Source: JANMGV01 sp037440405
Lineage (GTDB): Bacteria > Planctomycetota > Planctomycetia > Pirellulales > Pirellulaceae
Length of the DNA: 64,000 bases
NCBI GenBank assembly: GCA_037440405.1
Contig: JBBIUE010000012.1
Location: 17,587-81,586, forward strand
Direction of reading: 5' to 3'
Below the pieces are notes generated by a model. That model was not told the DNA's origin. It made no database searches and saw only the letters and a list, made by a program, of their open reading frames with translations. Shown here piece by piece: positions 34,942 to 43,786 of this stretch (position 1 is its first letter; each line of letters begins with the position of its first letter). The translations under genes were made by a program, and so were the position numbers.

Positions 34942-36501
34942 TCAACTCGAGGCAAGTTCTCCTTGCATCGGAAGATCTGAACTTGTCTGTTCCACATTCC
35001 GTCCGATTCGATAGTCGACCACTGGTTGAGTAAAGCTAGCAAAGTAGGCCTGTTGATCACGCCAAATGGCGAAGACCAATCCCACGAACAGTGCCGCTGC
35101 AGATATGAGCCCAAGAAGCATTCCACGCTGCGGAGAGACTTTCTTGAGAACCAACGACGCGGGCTGAGCTACCGATAGGTCATTGATGAGGCTCTCGTCG
35201 AGCTGAGCTCGAACGCGGGCTTCCTCCATCTTTTTCGAAGTGGTCAGGTACTCGGTTCTCGCTAACTCTGTTAGCCTCTCTTGTTCGGCCAACCGAACCT
35301 CATCGGCATTCAACATCGTAAGCTTCTCTTCAACTTTGGCCATTTTCTGAAGCAAATCCGATCGCTTCGCTTCCAGGCTCTCTCTCCGAGCCAATGATTG
35401 AATCAGATCGCCTTCAATTTTTTGGTGCAATGGATTGATAGCGGTTTTCTTTTCGTCGATTCGCGAGACTTGGCTGTCAAAAATTTCCCGTGACATCGCT
35501 AACTTGTCGCGGACGGCAACCAAAATGGGATGATCGTCCTGATACTTGGAGCTCAATTCGCTTTCCTGCATTTCCAATGCATACAGCTGTTCTCGCATTT
35601 TTTCGGATGCGGCACTTGGCTTGTCCGTCTGCTCAATTCCGAGGTTCTGCGGGTGACTCGCAAGCTGAGATTCCAAGTGCGTTGCTTCTGCGTTGGCGGC
35701 TGTCAGCTGAGAGGTCGTCTCAATTAACTGCTTTTGAAGCTCGGAAAGTTCTTGTTGAATGAGCTCGCGTTTACTCTGAACACTCATCATCTTGAGGCTG
35801 TTCTTGAGATCTCGTAGCTGTTGTTCGCGGGCGAGTACCGTTTCGGATGCTTTCGCGACTTCCCGTTCGAAGAACTCTAATGAACCTGCGGTTCGATGAA
35901 CCTCGACATAACGCTTGGTGAATTCACTCATTAGATTCTCAACGATGTCACGAGCAAGGTAAGGCGAATGAGCCTTCGATGTCATGGAGATCGTATTGGC
36001 TTCCTTGCTGACCGTTACAGTCAGAGACTTCCCAACATACTTCACTGCGTTCTCCAACTGCCGCAGTTCCTGAGCCTCGGCCGGATCGAGAACACCATCT
36101 TCCTCATCTTCGTTAGAAATCGGGAGGATCGCTTTGAATTCACTCATCAGCATGTCCAGGACGGATTCCTGCTCGTTGATTCGTTGGACCCCGACGTTCT
36201 TCGCAACTTGTTCAAGAACCTGTCGATTCATCAACATTTCCTTGATGGATTGAATTTCGGCTTGTCGCGTATCCATCAACGAAAAGGTCTGGCCAGTAGT
36301 CGAAGTTGGGTCGAGAGTCATCGTCGCTCGCCCTGCCTTTAAGTAAAATTGTCCTTCGCTGATGTAGGTGTTCCGCATCAGCCAGAGCGTTGTGGCACTG
36401 CCCCCTACCAAGAGCGAGGCAAGAACGAAAGCGGGGAACCACTGCCTGCGAACTGCACCAAGAATTTGGGGTACTGTGAGAAAATAGGACGGCTGGGTCA
36501 T
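34942..36501 (-). CDS. Wzz/GumC-type polysaccharide chain-length determinant
   Basis: A 519-residue inner-membrane polysaccharide co-polymerase. An N-terminal membrane helix (about residues 20-38) and a C-terminal one (about 468-490, GMLLGLISAAALFVGLVFAIW) enclose a large periplasmic region with long coiled coils, including KSLTVTVSKEANTISMTSKA and about 200 residues rich in Glu, Gln and Leu. The Pro-rich segment QPASLVLKKVSPQRGM before the last helix is the family's usual closing motif. No BY-kinase domain is fused or adjacent. The start is at ATG 36501 (MTQPSYFLTVPQ); the frame is open nine codons further. It is the first gene of the exopolysaccharide operon; Wzx, Wzy and Wza are not in the window. 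Confidence 0.88.
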   Translation of the reverse strand: MTQPSYFLTVPQILGAVRRQWFPAFVLASLLVGGSATTLWLMRNTYISEGQFYLKAGRATMTLDPTSTTGQTFSLMDTRQAEIQSIKEMLMNRQVLEQVAKNVGVQRINEQESVLDMLMSEFKAILPISNEDEEDGVLDPAEAQELRQLENAVKYVGKSLTVTVSKEANTISMTSKAHSPYLARDIVENLMSEFTKRYVEVHRTAGSLEFFEREVAKASETVLAREQQLRDLKNSLKMMSVQSKRELIQQELSELQKQLIETTSQLTAANAEATHLESQLASHPQNLGIEQTDKPSAASEKMREQLYALEMQESELSSKYQDDHPILVAVRDKLAMSREIFDSQVSRIDEKKTAINPLHQKIEGDLIQSLARRESLEAKRSDLLQKMAKVEEKLTMLNADEVRLAEQERLTELARTEYLTTSKKMEEARVRAQLDESLINDLSVAQPASLVLKKVSPQRGMLLGLISAAALFVGLVFAIWRDQQAYFASFTQPVVDYRIGRNVEQTSSDLPMQGELASS

Positions 36502-36731
36502 AGAGCATCCTCGAAGCGCACAATCCAAAAAGTTGGTTTAAGCTGAATGATGGGGTACGATATCAATGTCTCCATTCTAAATACCCGAAGCACGATAGCT
36601 AGGACTATGCTATTCTTCCCGCACGTTTTTGTTTGTGGGAAGGAGACATTGCAACCCGAAACTAGCGACATTTCCGGTTTTGCCGTCAACGAGGGCGAAT
36701 CGAGAGTCGACCATTTTCCTACGAGACAGCT

Positions 36732-36986
36732 ATGGATTCAAAGTTTTCAGCTTATCAGAAGAATGTCATCAAGCGATTTTACGAGAATCGGGAGAACATT
36801 GCCCTTCAACGCGCAATGGAGTTGGTTACGGAGTTGTACTTGGCGGAAGGGAAGAAACGTTTACGTCTGTGGGACAATTTGTCTAAAAATCTCGCCCTTT
36901 TGGGAGTGCAAGAATCTGTGATCGCGCACTTGCTGGAACAAGACAAGCCAGAATTGGTTGCGGAGATTTTGTCATCGCTTCAATGA
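36732..36986 (+). CDS. Small conserved-looking helical protein, unknown
   Basis: An 84-residue protein with a well-formed ATG start and no hydrophobic segment, rich in charged and Leu residues in helical periodicity (for example QRAMELVTELYLAEGKKRL and LALLGVQESVIAHLLE). It looks like an intracellular all-helical protein. It lies alone on the plus strand, divergent from the Wzz-like gene, and overlaps by 15 bases the end of the convergent acyltransferase gene. I recognise no domain; composition and clean start support it being real. Confidence 0.55.
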   Translation: MDSKFSAYQKNVIKRFYENRENIALQRAMELVTELYLAEGKKRLRLWDNLSKNLALLGVQESVIAHLLEQDKPELVAEILSSLQ

Positions 36987-37798
36987 CGATTCAGATCGAT
37001 TGGCGTATAAATCCGCTTCGTGGTTTGCTGTTTTCCAGTTTCGACCCGCGAAAGTGATGGCGAATGGGTATCGATTTCCGAGCCGTAGAACTTCCGTCAT
37101 TGCTGACTTAAGCCAGTTCTTTGCTAGGTCGTCGTCAGCGCCGTTGCCTGAATCTTCGCAATCTTGCGGCGGAAAAATTGGCTTCCCGACTCGGATGGTG
37201 ACTCGGGCGAACTGCAAAAACGGGCTCCAGACCTCTTCTCCGTTCGGGGCACCTTCGATCCAGATCGGGATAAGGGGCACCTTTGCTNNNNNNNNNNAAT
37301 AAGTGCGGCACCCGCCCGAATCGGAAGGAGAGGAGTCGTCAATCGATTCAGCCTCCCCTCTGGGAACATGCCGACCAGCCGCCCTTCCTCGCAAAAGCGA
37401 ATTGCTGTTTTGATGGCCTTCGAGTCGACGCCTCCTCGATTCGAAGGAATCACTTTCAACACCCTTAGAATGGGTCCAAAAATAAAATGATGACAGTATT
37501 CGCTGGCAACCATCCAATGAACTCGACGACCGGCGGCCAGTTGCACAAAGCAGGGATCAACGCTGCAACGATGATTGGCAACGAGCACGCCACCCTGTCT
37601 CAGGCCACCAAGCCCATCCGCTCCGCCAACGACGGAGACTCTCCAAAACATTCTGCATACGGAATACGCAAAGCTGTACAGTGCAAACTCCCATGTCGAG
37701 TAGTGTCCACGCTTGCGATGAGCCAGCAGCCAGGCAATCACTGGAGCAGCCCCAACGGTCGATAAGAAAGCTATTGCGCACACTTGCTGATTTCCCAT
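36972..37798 (-). CDS. 1-acyl-glycerol-3-phosphate acyltransferase (PlsC-like), split by assembly gap
   Basis: An acyltransferase that transfers fatty acyl groups to lysophosphatidic acid or a related acceptor at the inner membrane. The N-terminal part has a hydrophobic start, the catalytic HX4D motif as NHRCSVDP and the acceptor-binding MFPEGRLNR motif. A ten-N gap at 37288-37297 then breaks the reading: the continuation (KVPLIPIWIEGAP onward) lies in another frame. From family spacing (GAALI followed by about three residues and AKVP), the true missing sequence should be about 8 bases rather than 10, so the gene is probably intact in the organism. Its end overlaps the small plus-strand gene by 15 bases. 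Confidence 0.82.
37288..37297. other. Assembly gap (10 N) inside the acyltransferase gene
   Basis: Ten consecutive N. Two more runs of exactly ten N occur at 42514 and 43776, so the number is a placeholder. The true length here is probably about 8, to restore the frame. Confidence 0.95.
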
Positions 37799-37921
37799 GA
37801 AAATGGTCTTTTGTTTTGTGGAGTTGATCGGATGGTGATAACGGATTGCGTTCGCGCAGCCTCAGATTACGCGATGGACAGATGAATCCTACTGCAAATT
37901 TCGACCTGGGCGGAATGGGCA

Positions 37922-38803
37922 TCAACTTTGTTGCATGAGTTTCAGTTTTGCAATGCGCTCGTGCCAGGTCGACTCCGAAGATGCATTCTCTGCCAGTAGT
38001 TCGCAATAGCGGATGGCAGAGTCGATGAGATTCGATTCCTCGGCTAGATCAGCGGCGAGTTCAAGCGCTCGTTGCCTCAGTTCGGGGCTCGGAGGAGGAG
38101 CACGGAAGAGCGCCGCGCAGCGATAGGCCGCAAGTGCTTCCAAAACGAATCCTTGTTGTTGATAGGCCATCCCCAATTGCAAACTGGCTCGACTCCGAAG
38201 TTCAGGATGTTCCTGCGCTCTTCGAAGACATCGCACCGAGTCCTCCATGCGACCCAACTGCCTTAATGCAATTGCCCAAGGGATGAGCAGATCGATCTGA
38301 TCGGGATGCCGACCGAAGCGTGCTTCACAGACGGCAATTCGCGCGTTCGAAAGATCCATTTCGGCTCGATCAAGATTCGCTCGATTTTCTTCGCTCGGAT
38401 AGCGGTTCGCTTCTCGCTTGGCTCGCACCCATTCCTCGTTGGCACACTGAATGGAAATCTCTTCAAGAAAAAAAACCAAATCCTCATTGCCGGGGTTATG
38501 TACAATTCCCTGATGGAGAACTCTACGGACATCCTTCCAACGGCCCTGCGCTTTGTAAAATTCAGCCAGTTCCAAGTACGGAGCGGGATGCGCAGGAGCA
38601 TGGAGGATGTCTTGTTCGAGCTGTTGATGGCGTTCCAGAGAAATGCGTTTGCCCGGAAGCGAATCCTCGGAGACCGATTTAAATGGGTCCTGCGCGTCCG
38701 CAGTTGGGCGAACCAACAGTTCATCCACGTCCAGGAAGCGTGACAGCAATTGCTGTCCGCGCTCCGCAGAGCTTGAAGCAACTGGTCGAGAATCTGCTTT
38801 CAT
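37922..38803 (-). CDS. TPR-like helical protein, unknown
   Basis: A 293-residue soluble protein with tetratricopeptide-like helical pairs. Clear units include APYLELAEFYKAQGRWKDV and VRRVLHQGIVHNPGNEDL (about residues 75-110), PWAIALRQLGRMEDSVRCL, and QLGMAYQQQGFVLEALAAYR. The last 60 residues are also helical. TPR proteins act as scaffolds for protein contacts; no partner domain is fused. No signal peptide is present. The start ATG at 38803 begins MKADSRPV; the frame is open 20 codons upstream but without conserved character. It precedes the acyltransferase by 124 bases on the same strand and might be co-transcribed. Confidence 0.7.
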   Translation of the reverse strand: MKADSRPVASSSAERGQQLLSRFLDVDELLVRPTADAQDPFKSVSEDSLPGKRISLERHQQLEQDILHAPAHPAPYLELAEFYKAQGRWKDVRRVLHQGIVHNPGNEDLVFFLEEISIQCANEEWVRAKREANRYPSEENRANLDRAEMDLSNARIAVCEARFGRHPDQIDLLIPWAIALRQLGRMEDSVRCLRRAQEHPELRSRASLQLGMAYQQQGFVLEALAAYRCAALFRAPPPSPELRQRALELAADLAEESNLIDSAIRYCELLAENASSESTWHERIAKLKLMQQS

Positions 38804-39506
38804 TCGAAAATTGTCCAGGAATCCACCGTTCCGTCCGATAGGCCGAACCATCCACAATCTCACGACATTATATCGCGATTACTGGCAAGCGTTCGAAGTA
38901 CCGGCAAAGTCAAGGCCAACTCCATCGTCTCACGAAAATGAGAACACCCACATGCGGTTGTAGCCGGATATTTCTTCACGAATTGCAAGTTAGCGGTGTT
39001 AATCGACCATCAGTGCATTTGTGGACAGAGGAATCATCGCCAATCGATAAGATTATTGTTTTCCGAATGCACTCCAGTTACAACCCTCGACGTCCGATTT
39101 CCAGCCATTTCTGCGTTAGCGGGAAGATTTCTACGTCGTGACTTGGGTGGTTTCGCAGTAGCAGCTTTGACAGAGACGAAATGGTCTGATCTCGGTCGAT
39201 TCGAGACGCCTTGAAACGAGCTTGCCACGATTGCGACCATTTTCTGCGATTCTGCCAAGACGTTACCACATGCGCGATACTGTTTAGCCTTTGTTTTTGT
39301 CCGTAGAAAGAAAGATCAGGAACTTTGGAGGCACGTTCGAACACCAGCAAACTTGGAGTACCCGAGAGTTCCAGCCGCCTTTTTCGATTGCCTACTAGAC
39401 CCCAACCTCGTTGAAGTTGTACCATTTAGTACTCCACTGCATTGGTCCCGCCAGCGGTTCGTGCCGCTTCTCGCAGTTTCATTTTCCCGCCGATTGGAAC
39501 CTCAAC
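38804..39506. other. Intergenic region, no gene supported
   Basis: About 700 bases between divergent genes, expected to hold promoters for the TPR-like gene (minus) and the DUF1080/C25 operon (plus). Short open frames on both strands show no domain and overlap one another. No repeat, tRNA or terminator was found. Confidence 0.5.
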
Positions 39507-40844
39507 ATGATGAAGCCAACTTTTTCACTCCTCTCCGCATCGATAATTCTTGGTTCAATCTTCTGCAACCTCACATTCTGCCCGTCAAGAAATCTTGCGG
39601 ACGATTTGATGGTCGACGCATGCCCGGAAGGATTTCGAAAGTTGTTTGATGGGCAAACGATGGATGGTTGGCATGGGCGGCCCCATTTTGATCCGAGAGA
39701 GTGGTTGAGCGTATCTCCAGAGCAGCGCGATCAATGGAATCGGGAAGCCCGACAGCATTGGTCGATTGAAAGCGACGAACTGGTTAATGACGGCGATGGC
39801 CCCTACCTAACCACGGACGAGGAATTTGGCGATTTCGAGCTCTTGATTCAATACAGAACGGTTCCCAAAGCTGATAGCGGAATCTACCTGCGAGGCAATC
39901 CTCAAGTTCAGATTTGGGATTCGACAGAGGAATCGAAATTCAGCATCGGGGCTGATAAAGGAAGTGGCGGGTTATGGAATAACAGTCCAGGAGCAGCGGG
40001 CAAGGATCCTTCCGTTCTCGCGGACCGTCCCTTCGGAGAGTGGAATCAATTCCGCATTCGTTTGGTCGGCGAGCGTTGCAGCGTTTGGTTGAACGGCGAG
40101 CATGTGGTCGATCATGCTCGCATGGAGAATTTTTGGGATCGCTCGGCTCCGCTTTTTGCTCGCGGGCCAATCCAACTGCAGACGCATGGTGGCGAGATAC
40201 GCTGGCGTCATATTTTTATTCGTGAAATCGGTTCGGAAGAAGCGAATCGCATTCTTGCGGAAGGTGAGAATCCCGAAGGATTTGTATCGATCTTTGACGG
40301 CGAAACATTGGCGGGTTGGACTGGAGCCGCTGAGAACTATGAAGTGGTCGATGGTGCAATTCAATGCAAGACAGGGACTGGGGGCGTTCTGTTTACGGAG
40401 AGAACCTTCGCCAATTTTCGAGTCCAACTTGAGTTTCAGTTACCGCCCGGTGGCAACAACGGTTTGGCGATTCGCTATCCCGGCCATGGTGATGCAGCAT
40501 ATTCGGGAATGTGCGAATTGCAAGTACTCGACAATGATGCAGACAAGTATAAAAATCTCGATCCTCGCCAGTATCATGGAAGTGCCTATGGAATGGTCCC
40601 GGCGGCCTGCGGATTCTTGCGTCCAGCAGGCGAATGGAACTTTCAGGTCGTTACGGTTGACGGTAGCAAGATTTTGGTTGAATTGAACGGCACACAGATT
40701 CTCGATTGTGATCTTGGAGCGGTTACCGAGTTTATGGCAAACTCGCCGCATCCAGGCAAAGACTTCACCGAAGGTCATTTTGGGTTCGCCGGCCATGGCG
40801 ACCCGGTCCGATTTCGCTCGATGAAAATAAAGGAATTGCCCTGA
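39507..40844 (+). CDS. Exported tandem DUF1080 (3-keto-disaccharide hydrolase-like) protein
   Basis: A 445-residue protein with a signal peptide (MMKPTFSLLSASIILGSIF then a CNLTF lipobox-like site, so perhaps a lipoprotein). Two DUF1080 jelly-roll domains follow. The first, about residues 50-240, starts EGFRKLFDGQTMDGWHGRP and includes DFELLIQYRTVPKADSGIYLRG. The second, about 260-445, starts EGFVSIFDGETLAGWTGAA and includes LEFQLPPGGNNGLAIRYPG. DUF1080 proteins are lectin-like hydrolases; some act on 3-keto-glucosides. The start is the first of two adjacent ATGs at 39507. It is followed by the C25-like gene after one base, so translation is probably coupled. Confidence 0.9.
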   Translation: MMKPTFSLLSASIILGSIFCNLTFCPSRNLADDLMVDACPEGFRKLFDGQTMDGWHGRPHFDPREWLSVSPEQRDQWNREARQHWSIESDELVNDGDGPYLTTDEEFGDFELLIQYRTVPKADSGIYLRGNPQVQIWDSTEESKFSIGADKGSGGLWNNSPGAAGKDPSVLADRPFGEWNQFRIRLVGERCSVWLNGEHVVDHARMENFWDRSAPLFARGPIQLQTHGGEIRWRHIFIREIGSEEANRILAEGENPEGFVSIFDGETLAGWTGAAENYEVVDGAIQCKTGTGGVLFTERTFANFRVQLEFQLPPGGNNGLAIRYPGHGDAAYSGMCELQVLDNDADKYKNLDPRQYHGSAYGMVPAACGFLRPAGEWNFQVVTVDGSKILVELNGTQILDCDLGAVTEFMANSPHPGKDFTEGHFGFAGHGDPVRFRSMKIKELP

Positions 40845-40845
40845 T

Positions 40846-42444
40846 ATGTTTTGGGGACTGGCCCTTCTTGCCGTTGCTGCTTGGGATGCGCCAGTAGATA
40901 CGGTTGTCGTCTGCCCTGTAGCATGGCGCCCCGCTATGCAGCCCTGGGTCGAATGGCGCGAATCCCAAGGACATCGAATCGAATTCATCGACCGTGATCC
41001 AAATCCTTACGTGATCCGCGATCGGATTCGAAACGTCGCGGAGCGTCACGACCAAACTCTACGATTTGTTGTTCTGGTCGGCGATGCTCCCAAGGTCAAT
41101 GCACCATCCGATGACGGAGTTAGTCTCCCTCCGTTCTACACGAATGCAAAGGCAGTTCACCTATTTGGCGGCGATCGGACCACTTCCACCGATTTCTTTT
41201 TCGGCGAATTCAATGACGATTTAGAAGTTGACCTTGCCGTCGGACGCATCCCAGTTCGATCCTCTGAGGAACTGTCCGCGTTCCTGAGTAAAGTGCTGGA
41301 TTACGAGCGGTCGACGGACTTTGGTGAATGGAGGCGAACGATCGACGTCACCGCGGGTGTTGGTGGATTTGGGCTACTCGCAGATACGGCAATTGAGTTG
41401 GCAACGCGGCGACTGTTGTGCGAAGGAATTCCTGAGCACTTCCACTTGAGGATGACGCAAGCGAGTCCCCTCAGCTTATTCTGCCCTCCCCCGCGAGACT
41501 TTGGGAAGCAAGTTCTAAACAATTTGAACGAGGGATCGTTGTTTTGGGTTTATATCGGTCACGGTCATGTTCGCACGCTCGACCGCTTGCGGATCGAAGA
41601 TCGAACTTTTCGAATCCTCGATGAAGGATCACTGCCAGAAGTGAACGTTCAGTGCGGTCCGCCCATTGCGGTCTTTTTGGCGTGCTATACGGGAGCCTTC
41701 GATGCAGACGTCGACTGCCTTGCCGAACAGTTAGTCCGGCTTCCGAATGGCCCGGTCGCAACCCTGGCTGGTTCGCGTGTGACGATGCCCTACGGCATGA
41801 GTGTCCTTGCCGCCCATATGTTGGACGCGTGCTTCCTCGAACGCGAAGCAACCATCGGCGAAATTCTCATGCGAGGTAAGCAGCGCAGTATGCTGCAGAC
41901 ACCACCCGATGATGATCCTCTATCGCGCCAAAACATACTCGATGCCATTGCCGAAACGCTCAGTCCGCCTGGGCATTCCTTGGCTGCGGAACGCGAGGAT
42001 CATCTCTACCTCATCAATCTGCTGGGTGATCCCATGATGCGGATTCCCCACCCCAAAGAAATGTCCCTGGATGTGCCAACCAAGGCAAAAGCCGGTGAAA
42101 CAATCGTTGTTCGCGGAGAGGTCCCTGAGTCGGGACGCCTCCGAATCGAGCTGGTATTAAGCCGCGATCGCGATCCGCCTCAACTCAGTAAGCGACCCTT
42201 CTATCTGGACCAGGACGAAATCCATGAAGAAATGATTCGTACGTATCAAGCAGCGAACCTACGGACGATCTTTGAAGTCGAACGGGATGTAGGATCTGGA
42301 CAGTTCGAAGTCGAGCTTACGTTGCCAGAAGATGCATTCGGCAAGCACTTCATTCGATGCTTTCTATGCGGGAAGCAGTGTTGGTCGGCCCATTCAAAAC
42401 CGATTCAAGCTCGTCGATTGCGAGCGGTGAACGTAGTTCGATGA
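40846..42444 (+). CDS. C25/gingipain-like (clan CD) cysteine peptidase family protein
   Basis: A 532-residue protein with the caspase-like fold of peptidase family C25. The catalytic dyad is in place: histidine H239 in VYIGHGHV and cysteine C280 in IAVFLACYTGAF. The upstream strand FVVLVGDAPK, the segment TDFFFGEFNDDLEVDLAVGRI and the GPVATLAGSRVTMPYGM loop also match the C25 core. Residues about 400-530 form a beta-rich C-terminal domain. The N-terminus (MFWGLALLAVAAWDAP) is a short hydrophobic signal-like stretch. In gingipains this fold cuts after Arg or Lys; specificity here is unknown. It begins one base after the DUF1080 stop. No type IX secretion C-terminal domain is evident. Confidence 0.8.
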   Translation: MFWGLALLAVAAWDAPVDTVVVCPVAWRPAMQPWVEWRESQGHRIEFIDRDPNPYVIRDRIRNVAERHDQTLRFVVLVGDAPKVNAPSDDGVSLPPFYTNAKAVHLFGGDRTTSTDFFFGEFNDDLEVDLAVGRIPVRSSEELSAFLSKVLDYERSTDFGEWRRTIDVTAGVGGFGLLADTAIELATRRLLCEGIPEHFHLRMTQASPLSLFCPPPRDFGKQVLNNLNEGSLFWVYIGHGHVRTLDRLRIEDRTFRILDEGSLPEVNVQCGPPIAVFLACYTGAFDADVDCLAEQLVRLPNGPVATLAGSRVTMPYGMSVLAAHMLDACFLEREATIGEILMRGKQRSMLQTPPDDDPLSRQNILDAIAETLSPPGHSLAAEREDHLYLINLLGDPMMRIPHPKEMSLDVPTKAKAGETIVVRGEVPESGRLRIELVLSRDRDPPQLSKRPFYLDQDEIHEEMIRTYQAANLRTIFEVERDVGSGQFEVELTLPEDAFGKHFIRCFLCGKQCWSAHSKPIQARRLRAVNVVR

Positions 42445-42513
42445 TGTTGGTCGAGGTTGAACTGACATGATACAATCTCGGTGATGAAGAATGCCCCATC
42501 AGCCCAGCGGCAC

Positions 42514-42523
42514 NNNNNNNNNN
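42514..42523. other. Assembly gap (10 N) in intergenic DNA
   Basis: Ten consecutive N between the C25-like gene and the convergent ZIP gene. The flanks (GCGGCAC and GCACGCG) are GC-rich. No gene is affected as far as can be seen. Confidence 0.95.
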
Positions 42524-42643
42524 GCACGCGTTCGCCGAGATTCGGTTCTCCATGGATGGACGGCGTACATATTTGCCCAAAATGCTGATCCTCTCGTCCT
42601 CAGGAGATTCGAAACGCTTGGCTTGCTTGTCCTTGACATGAAG

Positions 42644-43630
42644 CTAATGCTCAATCGAAACCTTGTCGTGCTGGTGTTGATGATCGGCGTGAGCGTGCTC
42701 CGGCTCTAAATAACCAATCAGTGCGGATAGCAGAATTCCCGCCAGCAGTGCCACCGTCAATTGTTTGCGGTTGTGAGAATGGAACTCCATTTCCGGCAGC
42801 AAATCCGACAACGAAATACACAGGAACACGCCAGCGGAAAATGCCAAACCTAACCCGGCCAAGATGATCGAAGCATCTCCGCCTCCAATCAAGCCAAGCA
42901 CAACGATCCCAGCGCCCATCGGAATCATCATTGCGAATCCGATATTGACGACGAAGATCTTCAAGTTGGACTTTCCCTCAACACGCATCAAACTGGTAAT
43001 GGAAATCGCGTCCAAGGGTTTGTGTAGCAGAATCGCTAAGAATACGCCTATACCCCAAAGTGCAAAACCTTCGCTTCGATGCGAATCGGCTGCCACAGCA
43101 GCCGCCAGTGCAACTCCGTCCATCAGCGTGTGGACTCCAAGCCCGACGAGAACCCCAATCCAGCGTCGTCTGTCATTTTGGTTCGACGTGTGAGGGTGGT
43201 GAGTGTGGTGATGTCGATGATGTCGTGATTGTTGATCGCCATGATGGTTCGAGCTAAGAACATCGACGGCAGGATTGCTGAGATGAGCATGTGCTTCACA
43301 ATGATGTTCTTGAACATCTGGCCCGAAATCAGCGGGGCCGTGTTGGTGGAAATGAAAGGCACGAAGCAAGAAGAACATGACCAGCATCCCCGCCATCACG
43401 GCGGACGTCACCCAATTCACACGCTCCATTCCCAATTCAGCGATGGCGTGCGGAAGCAAATGAAAGACTGCAATGCCAAGCATCAGCCCACCAACGAAAC
43501 TGATGATGAGCTGCATCCGCGTGTGGGTCAATGCAATCCGTGTAGGAATCCAGCCACCGAGGCTGGAGGCTAACACGATCATGGCGCAATAGGCAAACAA
43601 CAGCCACAACGTTGAGGGATCGAAAGACAA
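42644..43630 (-). CDS. ZIP family metal transporter
   Basis: A 328-residue divalent-metal transporter (Zn2+ or Fe2+ likely). Around eight membrane helices are visible. Between helices 3 and 4 lies a long His-rich loop (about residues 93-148, with HHRHHHTHHPH), a cytosolic metal sensor or buffer in ZIP proteins. The pore helices carry HTLMDGVALAAAV (H167, D171) and HKPLDAISI, replacing the usual HNxxDG and HExPHE sets, so the metal site is a variant. The C-terminal tail is also His-rich (HAHADHQHQHDK). It is a single gene on the minus strand, convergent with the C25-like gene. Confidence 0.9.
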   Translation of the reverse strand: MSFDPSTLWLLFAYCAMIVLASSLGGWIPTRIALTHTRMQLIISFVGGLMLGIAVFHLLPHAIAELGMERVNWVTSAVMAGMLVMFFLLRAFHFHQHGPADFGPDVQEHHCEAHAHLSNPAVDVLSSNHHGDQQSRHHRHHHTHHPHTSNQNDRRRWIGVLVGLGVHTLMDGVALAAAVAADSHRSEGFALWGIGVFLAILLHKPLDAISITSLMRVEGKSNLKIFVVNIGFAMMIPMGAGIVVLGLIGGGDASIILAGLGLAFSAGVFLCISLSDLLPEMEFHSHNRKQLTVALLAGILLSALIGYLEPEHAHADHQHQHDKVSIEH

Positions 43631-43775
43631 TCAAACACCTGCGACTCGATGCCATGAAAACGAAGGATTTTACAGTAGAGGGCGATTCTTGTTAATATTA
43701 GCAGGGCTCGTTCATCGCATCCCCATGGGATTGTAAGCTGTAACTGCTGCGGTTTCGAACGATGCTTTTGCGCTC

Positions 43776-43785
43776 NNNNNNNNNN
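43776..43785. other. Assembly gap (10 N) at the start of the CocE/NonD gene
   Basis: Ten consecutive N. The hydrolase frame on the right is open into the gap, so its start codon lies in or before the missing DNA; an ATG at 43762, just left of the gap, could be the start if the true length restores the frame. Confidence 0.95.
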
Positions 43786-43786
43786 A

